From NCBI RefSeq assembly GCF_019443985.1, contig NZ_CP049303.1:124001-188000 (forward strand): a DNA stretch of 64,000 nucleotides, in the 5' to 3' direction. Both the position numbers and the translations under genes were made by a program. Positions within the stretch are counted from its first letter, which is position 1; each line of letters starts with the position of its first letter. Positions 17,688 through 26,883 of this stretch are shown here, one piece after another. Below the pieces are notes generated by a model that searched no databases, was not told the DNA's origin, and saw only the letters and a list, made by a program, of their open reading frames with translations. The DNA comes from Liquorilactobacillus hordei DSM 19519 (GTDB lineage Bacteria > Bacillota > Bacilli > Lactobacillales > Lactobacillaceae).

Positions 17688-18086
17688 TCAAAAAATCAGT
17701 TGATTTATCTCGATAACACTTGCTACATTTCCCTCAACAGTGGTTGCACCAATATAATATTTCTTATCTGAGCTACTTTCAAGCTGAATTTGCTCTTTTT
17801 CTATATCGATGACTTTCAACACTTCATCTATTAATAATCCTTTACGATTATCTTCGTTCTTCATTATCAATATATTCATTTTTTTCTCAATTGGTGGCAG
17901 ATTAATTAATTCTGCCAACCCTACCACTGTCAAAACACTACCTCGTAAATTTATTAACCCTTGCACCCACTTGGGGGCTAAGGGGATTCCTGTTATTTCG
18001 ATAGTATCTATTACTTCCTCAACAGATTCCGCTGAAACCATGAAATTCTGCTGATTCATTTTAAAGAGAATCATTTGCACAGCCAA
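17688..18086 (-). CDS. cheW: Chemotaxis adaptor CheW, second copy
   Basis: A CheW-domain protein of about 132 residues (MILFKMNQQNFMVSAESVEEVIDTIEITGIPLAPKWVQGLINLRGSVLTVVGL). CheW couples receptors to the CheA kinase. The conserved Gly-x-x-N-x-R-G turn (GLINLRG) is present. The start is uncertain: TTG at 18086 or GTG at 18080, both downstream of AGGAG. It is one of two CheW-type genes in the operon and lies between cheY and fliM, 16 bp before fliM. Confidence 0.9.
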   Translation of the reverse strand: MAVQMILFKMNQQNFMVSAESVEEVIDTIEITGIPLAPKWVQGLINLRGSVLTVVGLAELINLPPIEKKMNILIMKNEDNRKGLLIDEVLKVIDIEKEQIQLESSSDKKYYIGATTVEGNVASVIEINQLIF

Positions 18087-18100
18087 ACATCTCCTAACGT

Positions 18101-18463
18101 CTAAGATAGTGCCTTATCTAAAGCCTTGATAACGCGATCAGTATCAAATGGCTTAACAATAAAATCAACTGCTCCTGCTCGAATTGCTTCCATGACCATT
18201 CCTTGTTGTCCCATTGCACTGCACATTACAACTTTTGCATTACCATCAAAGTTCTTAATGAGTTTCAATGCCTCAATTCCATCAACCTCGGGCATGGTAA
18301 TATCCATTGTAACTAAATCTGGTTTCGCAACTTGGTACTTGTCAAAAGCATCCTGACCATTCTCAGCTTCTTCTGCAACCTCATAACCATTCTTTTCTAA
18401 AATATCCTTCAATTTCATTCTCATAAAAACCGCATCATCAACAATTAAGACTCTTTTTGCCAT
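18101..18463 (-). CDS. cheY: Chemotaxis response regulator CheY
   Basis: This is a single receiver domain of 120 residues. Acidic residues Asp9 and Asp10, phospho-acceptor Asp54 (VTMDITMPEVDG), a Ser in VVMCSA and the Lys of VKPFD are all present. CheA-P phosphorylates it, and CheY-P then binds FliM and FliY at the motor. It is in the order cheA-cheC-cheY-cheW. It appears fully functional, but its main motor target, FliM, is disrupted in this window. Confidence 0.95.
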   Translation of the reverse strand: MAKRVLIVDDAVFMRMKLKDILEKNGYEVAEEAENGQDAFDKYQVAKPDLVTMDITMPEVDGIEALKLIKNFDGNAKVVMCSAMGQQGMVMEAIRAGAVDFIVKPFDTDRVIKALDKALS

Positions 18464-18476
18464 TTTATTGCTCCTT

Positions 18477-19064
18477 TCAAATTCGTAAAGACTCTACCAT
18501 CTTATTCAAAACACCTTGCTCTGGGATTAAAAATAATGATGAATCAATTTTCTCATCTGCATATATAAATTCATTTCTCATAATCATTATTTGATCATCG
18601 TAGTGTTCCAATGCTAAGTAAGAACTGCTAATAATGGCACCGAAGTAATCCTCTTGCGTCCGTGGCACTGATGTTTGTATTTCTGCATTCAACAGTCCTT
18701 CAATTGCACTCAAGAAGGAATTAGTTACTATATTAGTCAATTCACTAATTGCTGATATTTCTAACTCATCTGATGCCGAATCTTCGCCTAACAGTAACTT
18801 GACCAATTTTTTAATTGATTTATCCGGTATTACTAGAAGAAAAACTCCACTATAATCACCATTAAAATTACTGATGGTAGCTTGAACCTCTTCATCTTCC
18901 GTATATATTTCTTTGTATAGTTCATGATAACTTAAAAAACTGATTTCGGGAACATGCATATTGATTTTTTGGTTAACAAGTTTTGAAATACTTGTTGCTG
19001 CATTACCACCACCAATATTTATGATCTCTCTGATTGCGTCTAATTCAATGTCAGTATATTCCAT
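18477..19064 (-). CDS. cheC: CheY-P phosphatase CheC
   Basis: The 195-residue protein has two copies of the CheC active-site helix pattern, REIINIGGGNAATSI (about 11-25) and ELTNIVTNSFLSAIE. CheC removes phosphate from CheY-P and binds CheD, linking adaptation to CheY-P level. cheD is also present in this operon (22941-23435). The start shares one base with the cheA stop region at 19064, implying translational coupling. Confidence 0.93.
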   Translation of the reverse strand: MEYTDIELDAIREIINIGGGNAATSISKLVNQKINMHVPEISFLSYHELYKEIYTEDEEVQATISNFNGDYSGVFLLVIPDKSIKKLVKLLLGEDSASDELEISAISELTNIVTNSFLSAIEGLLNAEIQTSVPRTQEDYFGAIISSSYLALEHYDDQIMIMRNEFIYADEKIDSSLFLIPEQGVLNKMVESLRI

Positions 19065-21124
19065 TAGCTTTCAACCGGTTTTCCTTGGCAAATAGCGTTA
19101 ACATCTAGGATAAGCGCAATCGAACCATTTCCAAAGATTGTTGCTCCTTGAAATTTATTAAGTTTTTGAACAATGGTATCGATTTTCTTAATTACGATTT
19201 CTTGTTGCCCAATTAATTCATTTACCAGCACTGCAAAATATTGCTTATCGCTTTTAACCACAATTGCAAATTGCTTGGCATTTTCTTCATTTGTTAATCC
19301 TAAGACCTTGTCTACCCTAATAACAGGAATCAAACCCTCTTGATATTCCACAACTTCTTTGTCCATGCTAGTAATTATTTCTTTTTCTTGAATCACAACA
19401 ACTCGTTCAACAACATCCAACGGAATCGCAAAGCTTTCATTAGCAACCCTAACCATCAACGCCTGAATAATTGACAGAGTCAGCGGTAATTTTATTACGA
19501 ATTTAGTACCAACATGAAGTTCTGTCTTCATTTCCAATGATCCGCCTAAATCACCAATTTTAGCCATCACTGCATCTAGTCCTACACCACGCCCGGAAAT
19601 ATTAGTGATTTCCTTAGCGGTTGAAAAGCCGGGATGGAAAATCAGATGTATTAGTTCATCATCTGTCATGCCAGTTGTATCAATTCCCTTACTTTCAGCA
19701 CTTTCTTTCATGACCTGTGGATCAAGTCCCTTACCATCATCTTCAAGTGTGATATTGACCTGGTTTCCTTCTTGGTATGCAGATAACTTGATTATTCCTT
19801 TTTCAGGTTTTCCAAACTTTTTCCGGATTTCCGCATTTTCAATTCCATGGTCTGCTGAATTACGCAACAAATGTATTAAAGGTTCACTCAATTCAGAAAC
19901 GACTGTCTTATCTAACTCAGTCTCTTCACCTTCAACAATCAGCTCCATATCTTTATCAAGTTCTTTCGCCAGATCTCTGACCATTCGTGGGAAACGACTG
20001 AATACAACACTTACCTGTTGCATTCTAATCTTCAAGACCAAATCTTGCAGTTCTGAGGTCAAGCGTGAAACTTGTTCAAGTGAGTCCTTAACTTCAGTTG
20101 CATCATTTCTTTTGTTCGCATCATCCAATTGGTTACGGTAGACAACCAACTCGGAAACCAAATTCAAGAATAAATCAAGGCGTGATAAATCAACCCTAAT
20201 AGACTGGTTTCTAGCTGCACTTGCATGTTTTGCAGGAGTATTCTTCTTACCTTTTGAATCAGTAGTTTTACTTTTTTTAGGAGTTGTTGCAGTCGATTTA
20301 GCAGTCGCAGTTTTGGACTCAGCCTTAACTGCTTTTTCATCGTTTTTTGTTTCCTTATCACTATCGAACTCTTCTACTATGAAGGTATCAATTTCACTAT
20401 TTGTATCGATATTTGCTTCAACTTGATCTTTTGTGCTTTTTGTTAAGTAAATTAATTTGAAGTCAGTCTCAAATTCACCATTTTCAAGCAGATCGGCAGT
20501 TGGTTCTGTATAAATAACATCCCCTTCTTGCTCCAAATGTTCAATTATTAAGAAAGCTCTTGGTCCCTTAAGCATTGATCCTTTATCAATGCGAATGGCT
20601 ACTACAAATGCATTATATCCCTGTGCTCTTGCTTTCTTTACAACATCAATATCTGCATCTTCTCGATTACTTAATATCGTGGTGAGTTCTTCTGTCTTAT
20701 TTTCTGTACCATGAGTTTCCTCTGTTTTTGTACCATTGACACTCTCTTCAACATCAATTAATTTTTTTAGTAACTCACTAATTTGATCTTCCGACAACTC
20801 CTGATCATTGCGCAAATCCTCTATTAGCTGAGACAACTTATCCAAGCATTCAAAGATTAATGATATGTAATCACTTGTGACTTTTAACTTGCCAGATTTG
20901 AAAAAATCAAAGAGATTTTCCATCTTATGAGTTAATTTTGTCATTACATCATAACCCATTGTTGCAGACATTCCTTTTAAGGTATGTGCTGCTCTAAAAA
21001 TTTCATTAACTAAATCGATATTTTCAGGTTCGCTTTCCAATTCCAGGACATCATCATTTAACTTTTGAAGATTATCATCACTTTCTTCAAAAAACAGATT
21101 ACGGTACACACTGTTATCGTCCAT
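19064..21124 (-). CDS. cheA: Chemotaxis histidine kinase CheA
   Basis: CheA of 686 residues with the full domain order: HPt with phosphorylated His47 (FRAAHTLKGMSATMG); a P2-type CheY-binding region (about 150-250); a long Lys/Thr/Ala-rich linker (about 255-300); the dimerisation domain; a HATPase (HLLRNSADHGIE; DDGKGLD; GRGVGLDAV); and a C-terminal CheW-like domain. It autophosphorylates under receptor control and passes phosphate to CheY and CheB. The linker is unusually basic. It follows cheR by 20 bp. Confidence 0.96.
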   Translation of the reverse strand: MDDNSVYRNLFFEESDDNLQKLNDDVLELESEPENIDLVNEIFRAAHTLKGMSATMGYDVMTKLTHKMENLFDFFKSGKLKVTSDYISLIFECLDKLSQLIEDLRNDQELSEDQISELLKKLIDVEESVNGTKTEETHGTENKTEELTTILSNREDADIDVVKKARAQGYNAFVVAIRIDKGSMLKGPRAFLIIEHLEQEGDVIYTEPTADLLENGEFETDFKLIYLTKSTKDQVEANIDTNSEIDTFIVEEFDSDKETKNDEKAVKAESKTATAKSTATTPKKSKTTDSKGKKNTPAKHASAARNQSIRVDLSRLDLFLNLVSELVVYRNQLDDANKRNDATEVKDSLEQVSRLTSELQDLVLKIRMQQVSVVFSRFPRMVRDLAKELDKDMELIVEGEETELDKTVVSELSEPLIHLLRNSADHGIENAEIRKKFGKPEKGIIKLSAYQEGNQVNITLEDDGKGLDPQVMKESAESKGIDTTGMTDDELIHLIFHPGFSTAKEITNISGRGVGLDAVMAKIGDLGGSLEMKTELHVGTKFVIKLPLTLSIIQALMVRVANESFAIPLDVVERVVVIQEKEIITSMDKEVVEYQEGLIPVIRVDKVLGLTNEENAKQFAIVVKSDKQYFAVLVNELIGQQEIVIKKIDTIVQKLNKFQGATIFGNGSIALILDVNAICQGKPVES

Positions 21125-21144
21125 TAATCAAATCTCCTTCCACA

Positions 21145-21918
21145 TTAGATTTTTCTATATATAAAAGTATCAACTTTTTCAAGATTGAACTTACTAGGTT
21201 CATTAATAGTTTCGGTTGCTCCTGTAAACAATAACCCGCCCTGGCTAAGGGCCTCACTAAATTTCCGATAAACTTCATCGCGTGCTTCTAGCTTAAAATA
21301 GATGGTGACATTGCGACAAACTATCACTTGCATGTTATGAGGATATTGCGTTCCCAATAAATCTTGTTTCTCAAAAGAAACATATTTCTTAATTTCATTT
21401 TTGGCTACATATTTATCAGGGCCAAGTTCACTGAAATACTTCAGCAGATCAGCTGGTGACACATTAGTTAGTTCTGCCTTTGTATATTGCCCTTTTCTGG
21501 CTCTTGCAAGAATAGTTTCATCTATATCAGTTGCGAGAATATTAGTATTCCTCACATTATTCTTATTCAAAATCATTGCCAATGAATACGGTTCTGCTCC
21601 TGTCGAACAAGCCGCACTCCAAATTTTTATATGATCAAATTTTGGAACCACATTTTGCATAAAGCACTTCTCGAATATTTCAAAGATTTCTTTGTTTCTA
21701 AAGAAATCTGTAACATTGATTGTTATATGCTTTACAAATGCATTATATGCATCCCGATCTTTTTCAAGAATACGGGCATAATCTTCGACTGTTTTTGCTC
21801 CCGCAGAATTCATAATATTTGTTATTCTACGTTGCATTTGTCTTTCCTTGTAATTATTCAAATCAATTCCAACGTTTTTTAATACCCACCTGTTGAAGAA
21901 TGTAAAATTCTGTTCCAT
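21145..21918 (-). CDS. cheR: Receptor methyltransferase CheR
   Basis: The 257-residue protein has a CheR N-terminal helical domain (NYKERQMQRRITNIMN) and a SAM-binding domain (KIWSAACSTGAEPYSLAM; ILATDIDETILARAR; VIVCRNVTIYF). It methylates glutamates of chemoreceptors for adaptation. I start at the ATG 21918, which has GGTGAGA just upstream. A TTG at 21930 is an alternative but overlaps the end of cheB. The pairing with cheB and cheD gives a complete adaptation set. Confidence 0.94.
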   Translation of the reverse strand: MEQNFTFFNRWVLKNVGIDLNNYKERQMQRRITNIMNSAGAKTVEDYARILEKDRDAYNAFVKHITINVTDFFRNKEIFEIFEKCFMQNVVPKFDHIKIWSAACSTGAEPYSLAMILNKNNVRNTNILATDIDETILARARKGQYTKAELTNVSPADLLKYFSELGPDKYVAKNEIKKYVSFEKQDLLGTQYPHNMQVIVCRNVTIYFKLEARDEVYRKFSEALSQGGLLFTGATETINEPSKFNLEKVDTFIYRKI

Positions 21919-21922
21919 CTTC

Positions 21923-22927
21923 TCACCCAATCATTTGTTGCAATCTCTGACACACTTCATCTAAACTTAAAACTTCATCAACAACACCCGCTTCAATTGC
22001 ACTGCGTGGCATTCCAAAAATAACACTGCTCTGCTCGTCTTGTGAAACCGTGTAGCCCCCAAAATCTTTTATCCTACTCATACCAATCGTTCCGTCTTTA
22101 CCCATGCCAGTTAAGATAATACCTGCGAGTCGATTCTTGTACACATCTGCCGCTGAAATAAATAGATTATCAACCGCCGGACGTGTTCCATTTTGCTTTG
22201 GTCCCTGATTCAGGGAAATCTTGCCATTTTTAACCACCATGTGGAAGTCGCCTGGAGCAACGTATATCTTTGGTTCGATTTTCATCCCTTCTTTTGCTTC
22301 AACAACCTCGCTTTTACTTTCCTGGTTCAATCGTTCAGCAAATGAAGTTGTAAATCCCTTAGGCATATGCTGAACAATTAGTATTGGAATCCTTGTAGGA
22401 GTATTCAATGATCTAATTATTCTGAGTAATGTTTTAGGTCCTCCCGTTGAAGCACCAATAACTACGGCTCTGAGAGTATTGAAATCTTTATCATTTTTTT
22501 GTACGTTAACAAAAAGTCTTGCTTTATTACCAGAGTCATCTTTTGTTTCATTATCAATTCCTCTGATTTTTGTTAGAAACTCCTCCAACCATTCATTTTC
22601 TAAGTTCATTAAGTTATTCGGCTTTTCGACAAAATCTGTAGCTCCTGTTGCCAAAGCTTCAATTGTATTTTCCTTTTTACTTAATGCACTCAGGATAATT
22701 ACTGGAACATTATTTGTCCGACGAATGACTTTAAGTGCTTCTAATCCATTCATTGTTGGCATCTCAATATCCATAAGTACTAGATCGTAATTATTTTGAC
22801 TAATCAATTCAACCGCTTGTTTACCATTTCGTGCAGTGTTCATCACGTGCAAGTCGGATTGTTTCTCAACAATGTCCGTGATTACTTTTCGCATGAATGC
22901 TGAATCATCAACAACTAAAATATTCAT
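21923..22927 (-). CDS. cheB: Receptor methylesterase/deamidase CheB
   Basis: The 334-residue protein has an N-terminal receiver domain (Asp53 in VLMDIEMPTMNG) and a C-terminal esterase domain. The esterase carries the catalytic triad pattern: Ser160 (IGASTGG), His187 (VQHMPKGFT) and Asp in GMGKDGTIG. CheB removes methyl groups or deamidates receptor glutamines when phosphorylated by CheA. It lies 13 bp after cheD. Confidence 0.95.
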   Translation of the reverse strand: MNILVVDDSAFMRKVITDIVEKQSDLHVMNTARNGKQAVELISQNNYDLVLMDIEMPTMNGLEALKVIRRTNNVPVIILSALSKKENTIEALATGATDFVEKPNNLMNLENEWLEEFLTKIRGIDNETKDDSGNKARLFVNVQKNDKDFNTLRAVVIGASTGGPKTLLRIIRSLNTPTRIPILIVQHMPKGFTTSFAERLNQESKSEVVEAKEGMKIEPKIYVAPGDFHMVVKNGKISLNQGPKQNGTRPAVDNLFISAADVYKNRLAGIILTGMGKDGTIGMSRIKDFGGYTVSQDEQSSVIFGMPRSAIEAGVVDEVLSLDEVCQRLQQMIG

Positions 22928-22940
22928 AAAATCCGTCTTT

Positions 22941-23435
22941 CTATATATATACTATTTCGTGATTAACAATTCTAACCATTGTCTTAAAATCTTTTAAGTC
23001 AACAATCATTGTTTTTCCACTGTTTCCTCCAACATTTTCTGAGATAATCGGGATTCTCAAACTAGCTAAAGAACTTTTAACAGCCAAAACATTACGTTCT
23101 CCGATACTCATCCCTGTTCCATTATTGAAATTAAACATGTTCGCTCCGCCAACAATCTTAGCAGCCAGGTCTGCAGTGGGTGACTTTTTTTTGATTTCAG
23201 CAACCATTTCAGGAATTGCTAAATTTGCAAATTTAGCAATATTCAGCACCCCTTTATTTTCAAATGGCACACTGTCTGGAAGCATTATATGACTCAATCC
23301 TCCGATTTTGGTCTTCTTATCATATATAATTGTACCTACACAAGAACCCAAACCAACGGTTATCAGCTTCTCGGACTCTGTTCCTAACTTATACTCTGCA
23401 ATCCCAACTTTTATTTCATTCTTCAGTACTGTCAT
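22941..23435 (-). CDS. cheD: Receptor glutamine deamidase CheD
   Basis: This 164-residue protein has the CheD catalytic block: Cys in GLGSCVGTIIYD and His in GLSHIMLP, followed by KIVGGANMF and SIGERNVLAV. CheD deamidates receptor glutamines and forms the adaptation complex with CheC. I chose the ATG at 23435 (MTVLKNEIKVGIAEYKLG). The frame extends upstream, but that would overlap cheW by 56 bp instead of 20. Confidence 0.93.
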   Translation of the reverse strand: MTVLKNEIKVGIAEYKLGTESEKLITVGLGSCVGTIIYDKKTKIGGLSHIMLPDSVPFENKGVLNIAKFANLAIPEMVAEIKKKSPTADLAAKIVGGANMFNFNNGTGMSIGERNVLAVKSSLASLRIPIISENVGGNSGKTMIVDLKDFKTMVRIVNHEIVYI

Positions 23436-23907
23436 CAAAAGTACCTTCTGACGCAGTCTCTTCAAGTGCATCTAATATTTGATCTTCTTGTTTGTTATCA
23501 AAAAGATATGTTAAGTTAATTGAGATTACAACATCATCCTTTAGCTTCAAAAACTTATCTACATAACCTCTTTTTAGATTTGCTCTTTCTATCTCTGCCT
23601 CGTAATCTGTCTCAGTTAACTCCGTAATTCCAATAATCTCCTCAATCAATAGTCCCAACGAATTATCTTCCCAATTACACAAAATGACTTTGGAGCTTGG
23701 ATTTTCTTCAACTTTTTCACCAAAAAGCTTATTTTTAAAATCAATAATAGGTACCATTGTATTGTTAAATTCCACTGCACCTAGAACATATTCGGGTACC
23801 TCCGGAAGTATTATAAACTTTGGAAATTCAACTACCCTTTTTACTATGCTTACTGGTAACGCAAACATCTGCTCATGACTTTTAAATACAATATATTGTT
23901 TCACCAT
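23416..23907 (-). CDS. cheW: Chemotaxis adaptor CheW, first copy
   Basis: A 163-residue CheW-domain protein (MVKQYIVFKSHEQMFALPVSIVKRVVEFPKFIILPEVPEYVLGAVEFNNTMVPIIDF). The usual NLRG turn is replaced by GAVEFNNT, so it is divergent, and an acidic tail of about 25 residues follows the domain. It sits between the receptor gene and cheD and overlaps cheD by 20 bp. It could serve the adjacent receptor specifically; this is inference. Confidence 0.85.
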   Translation of the reverse strand: MVKQYIVFKSHEQMFALPVSIVKRVVEFPKFIILPEVPEYVLGAVEFNNTMVPIIDFKNKLFGEKVEENPSSKVILCNWEDNSLGLLIEEIIGITELTETDYEAEIERANLKRGYVDKFLKLKDDVVISINLTYLFDNKQEDQILDALEETASEGTFDDSTEE

Positions 23908-23935
23908 CTAAAGCCATCTCCCTTAAATTAACCTT

Positions 23936-25246
23936 TTAGAGTTTAAAACTATCCACTTGGAATTTCAGAATATTTGCAATTTCTTCAATTTCTTTGACAC
24001 TCTTTTCAAATTCCTTAACATTCAATTGAAGTTCTTCAACTGTCGCAGTTACTTCCTGTGTTCCTGCCGATGTATCAGAAATAGCTGAAGATATGTTTTC
24101 CATAGAATGACCAACCATATTTTTTTCATCTATCACTGCAGCTATATTTTTTTCTACTTGCTGAATGCTTCCGACAAATTTCTTAACTAAAATCGAAATC
24201 TGTTCAGTTGAATTAATTGCTTTTCCAATATAGTCTGTCTGTTGTTCACTACTCTCATATGAGGTATTCAGTGCTGCCGCCATATGTTCTGATTTATTTC
24301 TGATCAACGTGATTATTTCTCTAATATTTTTTGTTGACTCGCTACTTTGTTCCGCAAGATTTCTAACCTCTTCTGCAACGATTGCAAATCCTCGTCCAGC
24401 TTCTCCTGCTCTTGCAGCTTCAATTGATGCATTAAGTGCCAAAAGATTTGTCTGCTCAGAAATATCTGTGATTAGTTCAACAATATTACCGATGCTTTGA
24501 ATATCTTTATTCATTTCGTCCATTTCGGTAACTAGTTGTGCTTGTGTCTTTCGTTCTTCTTCCCAGTTACTTGATACCTGAACCATCATAGTTGAGTTAC
24601 TTGTATTTGTCTTTTTAGAGTCTTCAACATAGCCGTTCATCAACTCAATTTCACTATAGATTTTCTCTATTTTACTAGAAAGTTCTTGCATATCATTTGA
24701 AGTCTGTTCTGCTTCTGCCGCCTGTGAGCCTGAAGCCTCTGCAATATTTCCCATTGTTGTTTTAACACCATCAACAGACATACCTGCTTCTTTCAAAACC
24801 TTAACAAGTTTCAGTGTCATTTCACTCATCTTGGTACTTTCGCTTTTCATTCCCACAACCACGGCGATAAAAGTATTGGCAAAACTATGCACATCATCTT
24901 TTACTTTCGAAATTAAAGGATCATCATTTTTTGATGGAGTCAAGTCATCCAAACTAGACAAATCCCCAGAAACAACCTGATTAAGTTTTTGATGGATATA
25001 TTCGAGATCTTTACTGTAAGGATTTGCTGCGGTGTAATTTAAGACAACACACAAAATCAGATGCACTACCAATATACTTACTGCAAAAACAAAAAACTTA
25101 TTGCTCATTGCAGTATCGGTACTTCCACTAACAAGCGTTAAGTAGGCAATAATTAATACAAGCAAAGTAAAAAGAACCGACTTAAATGCACCTATTCTTA
25201 ACTTTGTAGTTTTCTTAGGAACTTTCTTTAAAATTTTCTTGGACAT
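23936..25246 (-). CDS. Chemoreceptor (MCP) lacking an external sensor domain
   Basis: The 436-residue protein has two membrane segments at about 22-43 and 52-73 separated by only about ten residues. It therefore has no extracellular ligand-binding domain. A long signalling domain follows, with the MCP hairpin tip [38 protein letters not shown] (residues about 270-310). It probably senses an internal or membrane-linked cue. I start at 25246 ([12 protein letters not shown]); an in-frame ATG 11 codons upstream is less likely. A possible sigma-28 promoter lies about 90 bp upstream. Confidence 0.92.
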   Translation of the reverse strand: MSKKILKKVPKKTTKLRIGAFKSVLFTLLVLIIAYLTLVSGSTDTAMSNKFFVFAVSILVVHLILCVVLNYTAANPYSKDLEYIHQKLNQVVSGDLSSLDDLTPSKNDDPLISKVKDDVHSFANTFIAVVVGMKSESTKMSEMTLKLVKVLKEAGMSVDGVKTTMGNIAEASGSQAAEAEQTSNDMQELSSKIEKIYSEIELMNGYVEDSKKTNTSNSTMMVQVSSNWEEERKTQAQLVTEMDEMNKDIQSIGNIVELITDISEQTNLLALNASIEAARAGEAGRGFAIVAEEVRNLAEQSSESTKNIREIITLIRNKSEHMAAALNTSYESSEQQTDYIGKAINSTEQISILVKKFVGSIQQVEKNIAAVIDEKNMVGHSMENISSAISDTSAGTQEVTATVEELQLNVKEFEKSVKEIEEIANILKFQVDSFKL

Positions 25247-25332
25247 TATACTTAATACCCCTTCCGATATAAACAACATATATTTAGACTCGAGTAAGGT
25301 TAGTTAAAAACTCACACAACTCTATGCTCTTC

Positions 25333-25358
25333 ATATCGGAAATTCATCGAAATTATTA
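25333..25358 (-). promoter_or_regulatory. Possible sigma-28 promoter before mcp-cheW-cheD
   Basis: The minus strand reads TAAT (25358-25355), 14 bases, then TCCGATAT (25340-25333): one mismatch in each element against TAAA-N14-GCCGATAT. A copy of TTCCGATAT in opposite orientation lies at 25262-25270, forming a 9-bp inverted repeat around the leader. The site would give the internal chemotaxis genes a late-class boost. Confidence 0.45.
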
Positions 25359-25366
25359 AGACTTTA

Positions 25367-26092
25367 TTACCAGATATACACGTCTTTATTATCAGGGTAT
25401 CGGGTATATCCCCCATCTTGCTCGTCTCTAACCAGTTCACCCTTACTTAGTTCAAGTACTCGTTCACGAACCGTGTTTACCATAGTACTATCATGTGTTG
25501 CCATAATGACTGTTGTTCCCATACTATTAATCTTAAAAAAAAGCTTCATTATCTCTAATGCAGCTTTTGCATCCAAATTTGCAGTTGGCTCGTCTGCCAA
25601 AACAATTGATGGATGATTAACAATTGCCCTAGCAATCGCAACTCTTTTTTGTTGACCAATTGATAATTCATTAATTTTTCTACTGCTTTTATCGAGCATT
25701 CCCACAACATCCAAAGCTTCGTTCGTGCGTATAGCTACCTTGCTGTTGTTAGCACCACTAACTGCTTCGACACACACAGCAATATTCTCAAAAACAGTGC
25801 GATTAGATAAGAATAAATCACTTTGCATTACAACACCCAGTTGTCGTCTTAAGAGGTAGAGTTGCTTATGAGTAATTTGACTAGCAAAAGTATTACCTAT
25901 CTTGATACTTCCGAATGTCTGAATTTCTTCACGATATAAGAGTTTCAGTAAGGTCGATTTTCCCGCACCACTAGCACCAATTACATAGACAAATTCACCC
26001 TGTTTTATTGAAAATGTAATGTTTCTTAACGCATGAATTCTCCCTTTATATATCTTTGTAACTTTTCTTACATCTATCAATTGATGTCTCAC
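25367..26092 (-). CDS. FtsE-like ABC ATPase inside the motility operon
   Basis: The protein (up to 241 residues) is an ABC ATPase of the FtsE/LolD type: Walker A GASGAGKST, Q-loop VMQSD, a variant signature LSIGQQKR (LSGGQ expected), Walker B IVLADEPTANLD and His-switch ATHDS. There is no FtsX-like permease beside it. Neighbours are flhP upstream (11-bp gap) and a receptor gene downstream. The GTG at 26092 may be part of the ribosome-binding site (GAGGTGA), and the TTG at 26080 giving MIDVRKVTKIYKGRIHALR matches usual FtsE starts better. Its role in motility is unknown; a link between wall hydrolase control and flagellar assembly is possible. Confidence 0.85.
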   Translation of the reverse strand: MRHQLIDVRKVTKIYKGRIHALRNITFSIKQGEFVYVIGASGAGKSTLLKLLYREEIQTFGSIKIGNTFASQITHKQLYLLRRQLGVVMQSDLFLSNRTVFENIAVCVEAVSGANNSKVAIRTNEALDVVGMLDKSSRKINELSIGQQKRVAIARAIVNHPSIVLADEPTANLDAKAALEIMKLFFKINSMGTTVIMATHDSTMVNTVRERVLELSKGELVRDEQDGGYTRYPDNKDVYIW

Positions 26093-26103
26093 CTCTTGAA
26101 ATA

Positions 26104-26871
26104 TTAGTTGGCTAGGCGATTAATTACCTCAAACATATCATCAGTTGCCTGCAGTGCCTTGGCATTCATCTGATATGCCCTTTGAGTTGCAATCATATCT
26201 GTCATAGAATCTGCTAGATCAACTGTTGAAGCTTCTAAATATCCTTGCTTTATACTTGGATTTGCCATCACTTGCAACTGATTCCCATTTTTAACGGTAT
26301 AATTATTATTACCAACACTTACTAGATCTTCATTATTTTGTGGTAAATACATTCTTAGTTTTCCAACAGAGGTGCTGATTCCATTGTTCACAATACTTAT
26401 ATTGCCATCACTTGCAACATTTAAGTCACCATTTGGCCAGCTTGTTTCAGGGATAGTTGCATCCACTGCTACTTTATTCCCGCTTGCATTCACCAATTGA
26501 CCCGTGCTGTCTCGTGTAAAGCTCCCATCTCGGGTTAATAATAATTCGCCATTTTGATTATATATTCCAAAAAATCCTTGTCCTTGTATTGCAAAGTCAG
26601 TTGTCTTTCCTGTTTGTTGCAGACTACCCTGTGCAAAATTAATTGATTCACTGTTGACACCCACCCCAGTATTTAATCCTAGGCTCGTTCCAGCAGTTAA
26701 ATTCGCTTCTTGAGCTGTTGTCTGATTGTTGACTAACTCTTGGAAAGTTGTATTTCTATTTTTATAACCAATTGTTTCTGAATTTGCAATGTTATTTGCG
26801 ATGTTGTCCATATTATTTTGTAGTCCATTTATTCCTGACTTATTAATGGACAAAATACCCGAAATATTCAT
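26104..26871 (-). CDS. flhP: Flagellar rod protein, FlgG/FlhP type
   Basis: This 255-residue protein of the flagellar rod/hook family starts SINKSGINGLQNNMDNIANNIANSETIGYKNRNT and ends with the C-terminal helix STVDLADSMTDMIATQRAYQMNAKALQATDDMFEVINRLAN. The middle carries LQQTGKTTDFAIQGQGFF. It is probably the distal rod subunit. The paired gene upstream (26884-27588) is its paralogue, as with flhO-flhP in Bacillus. Assignment between FlgG and FlhP is by position. Confidence 0.88.
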   Translation of the reverse strand: MNISGILSINKSGINGLQNNMDNIANNIANSETIGYKNRNTTFQELVNNQTTAQEANLTAGTSLGLNTGVGVNSESINFAQGSLQQTGKTTDFAIQGQGFFGIYNQNGELLLTRDGSFTRDSTGQLVNASGNKVAVDATIPETSWPNGDLNVASDGNISIVNNGISTSVGKLRMYLPQNNEDLVSVGNNNYTVKNGNQLQVMANPSIKQGYLEASTVDLADSMTDMIATQRAYQMNAKALQATDDMFEVINRLAN

Positions 26872-26883
26872 CTATACTAACTC

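Noticed and set aside
19605..20141. Plus-strand frame of 178 codons inside cheA
   Set aside because: Antisense to the conserved CheA core; composition is that of a reverse shadow.
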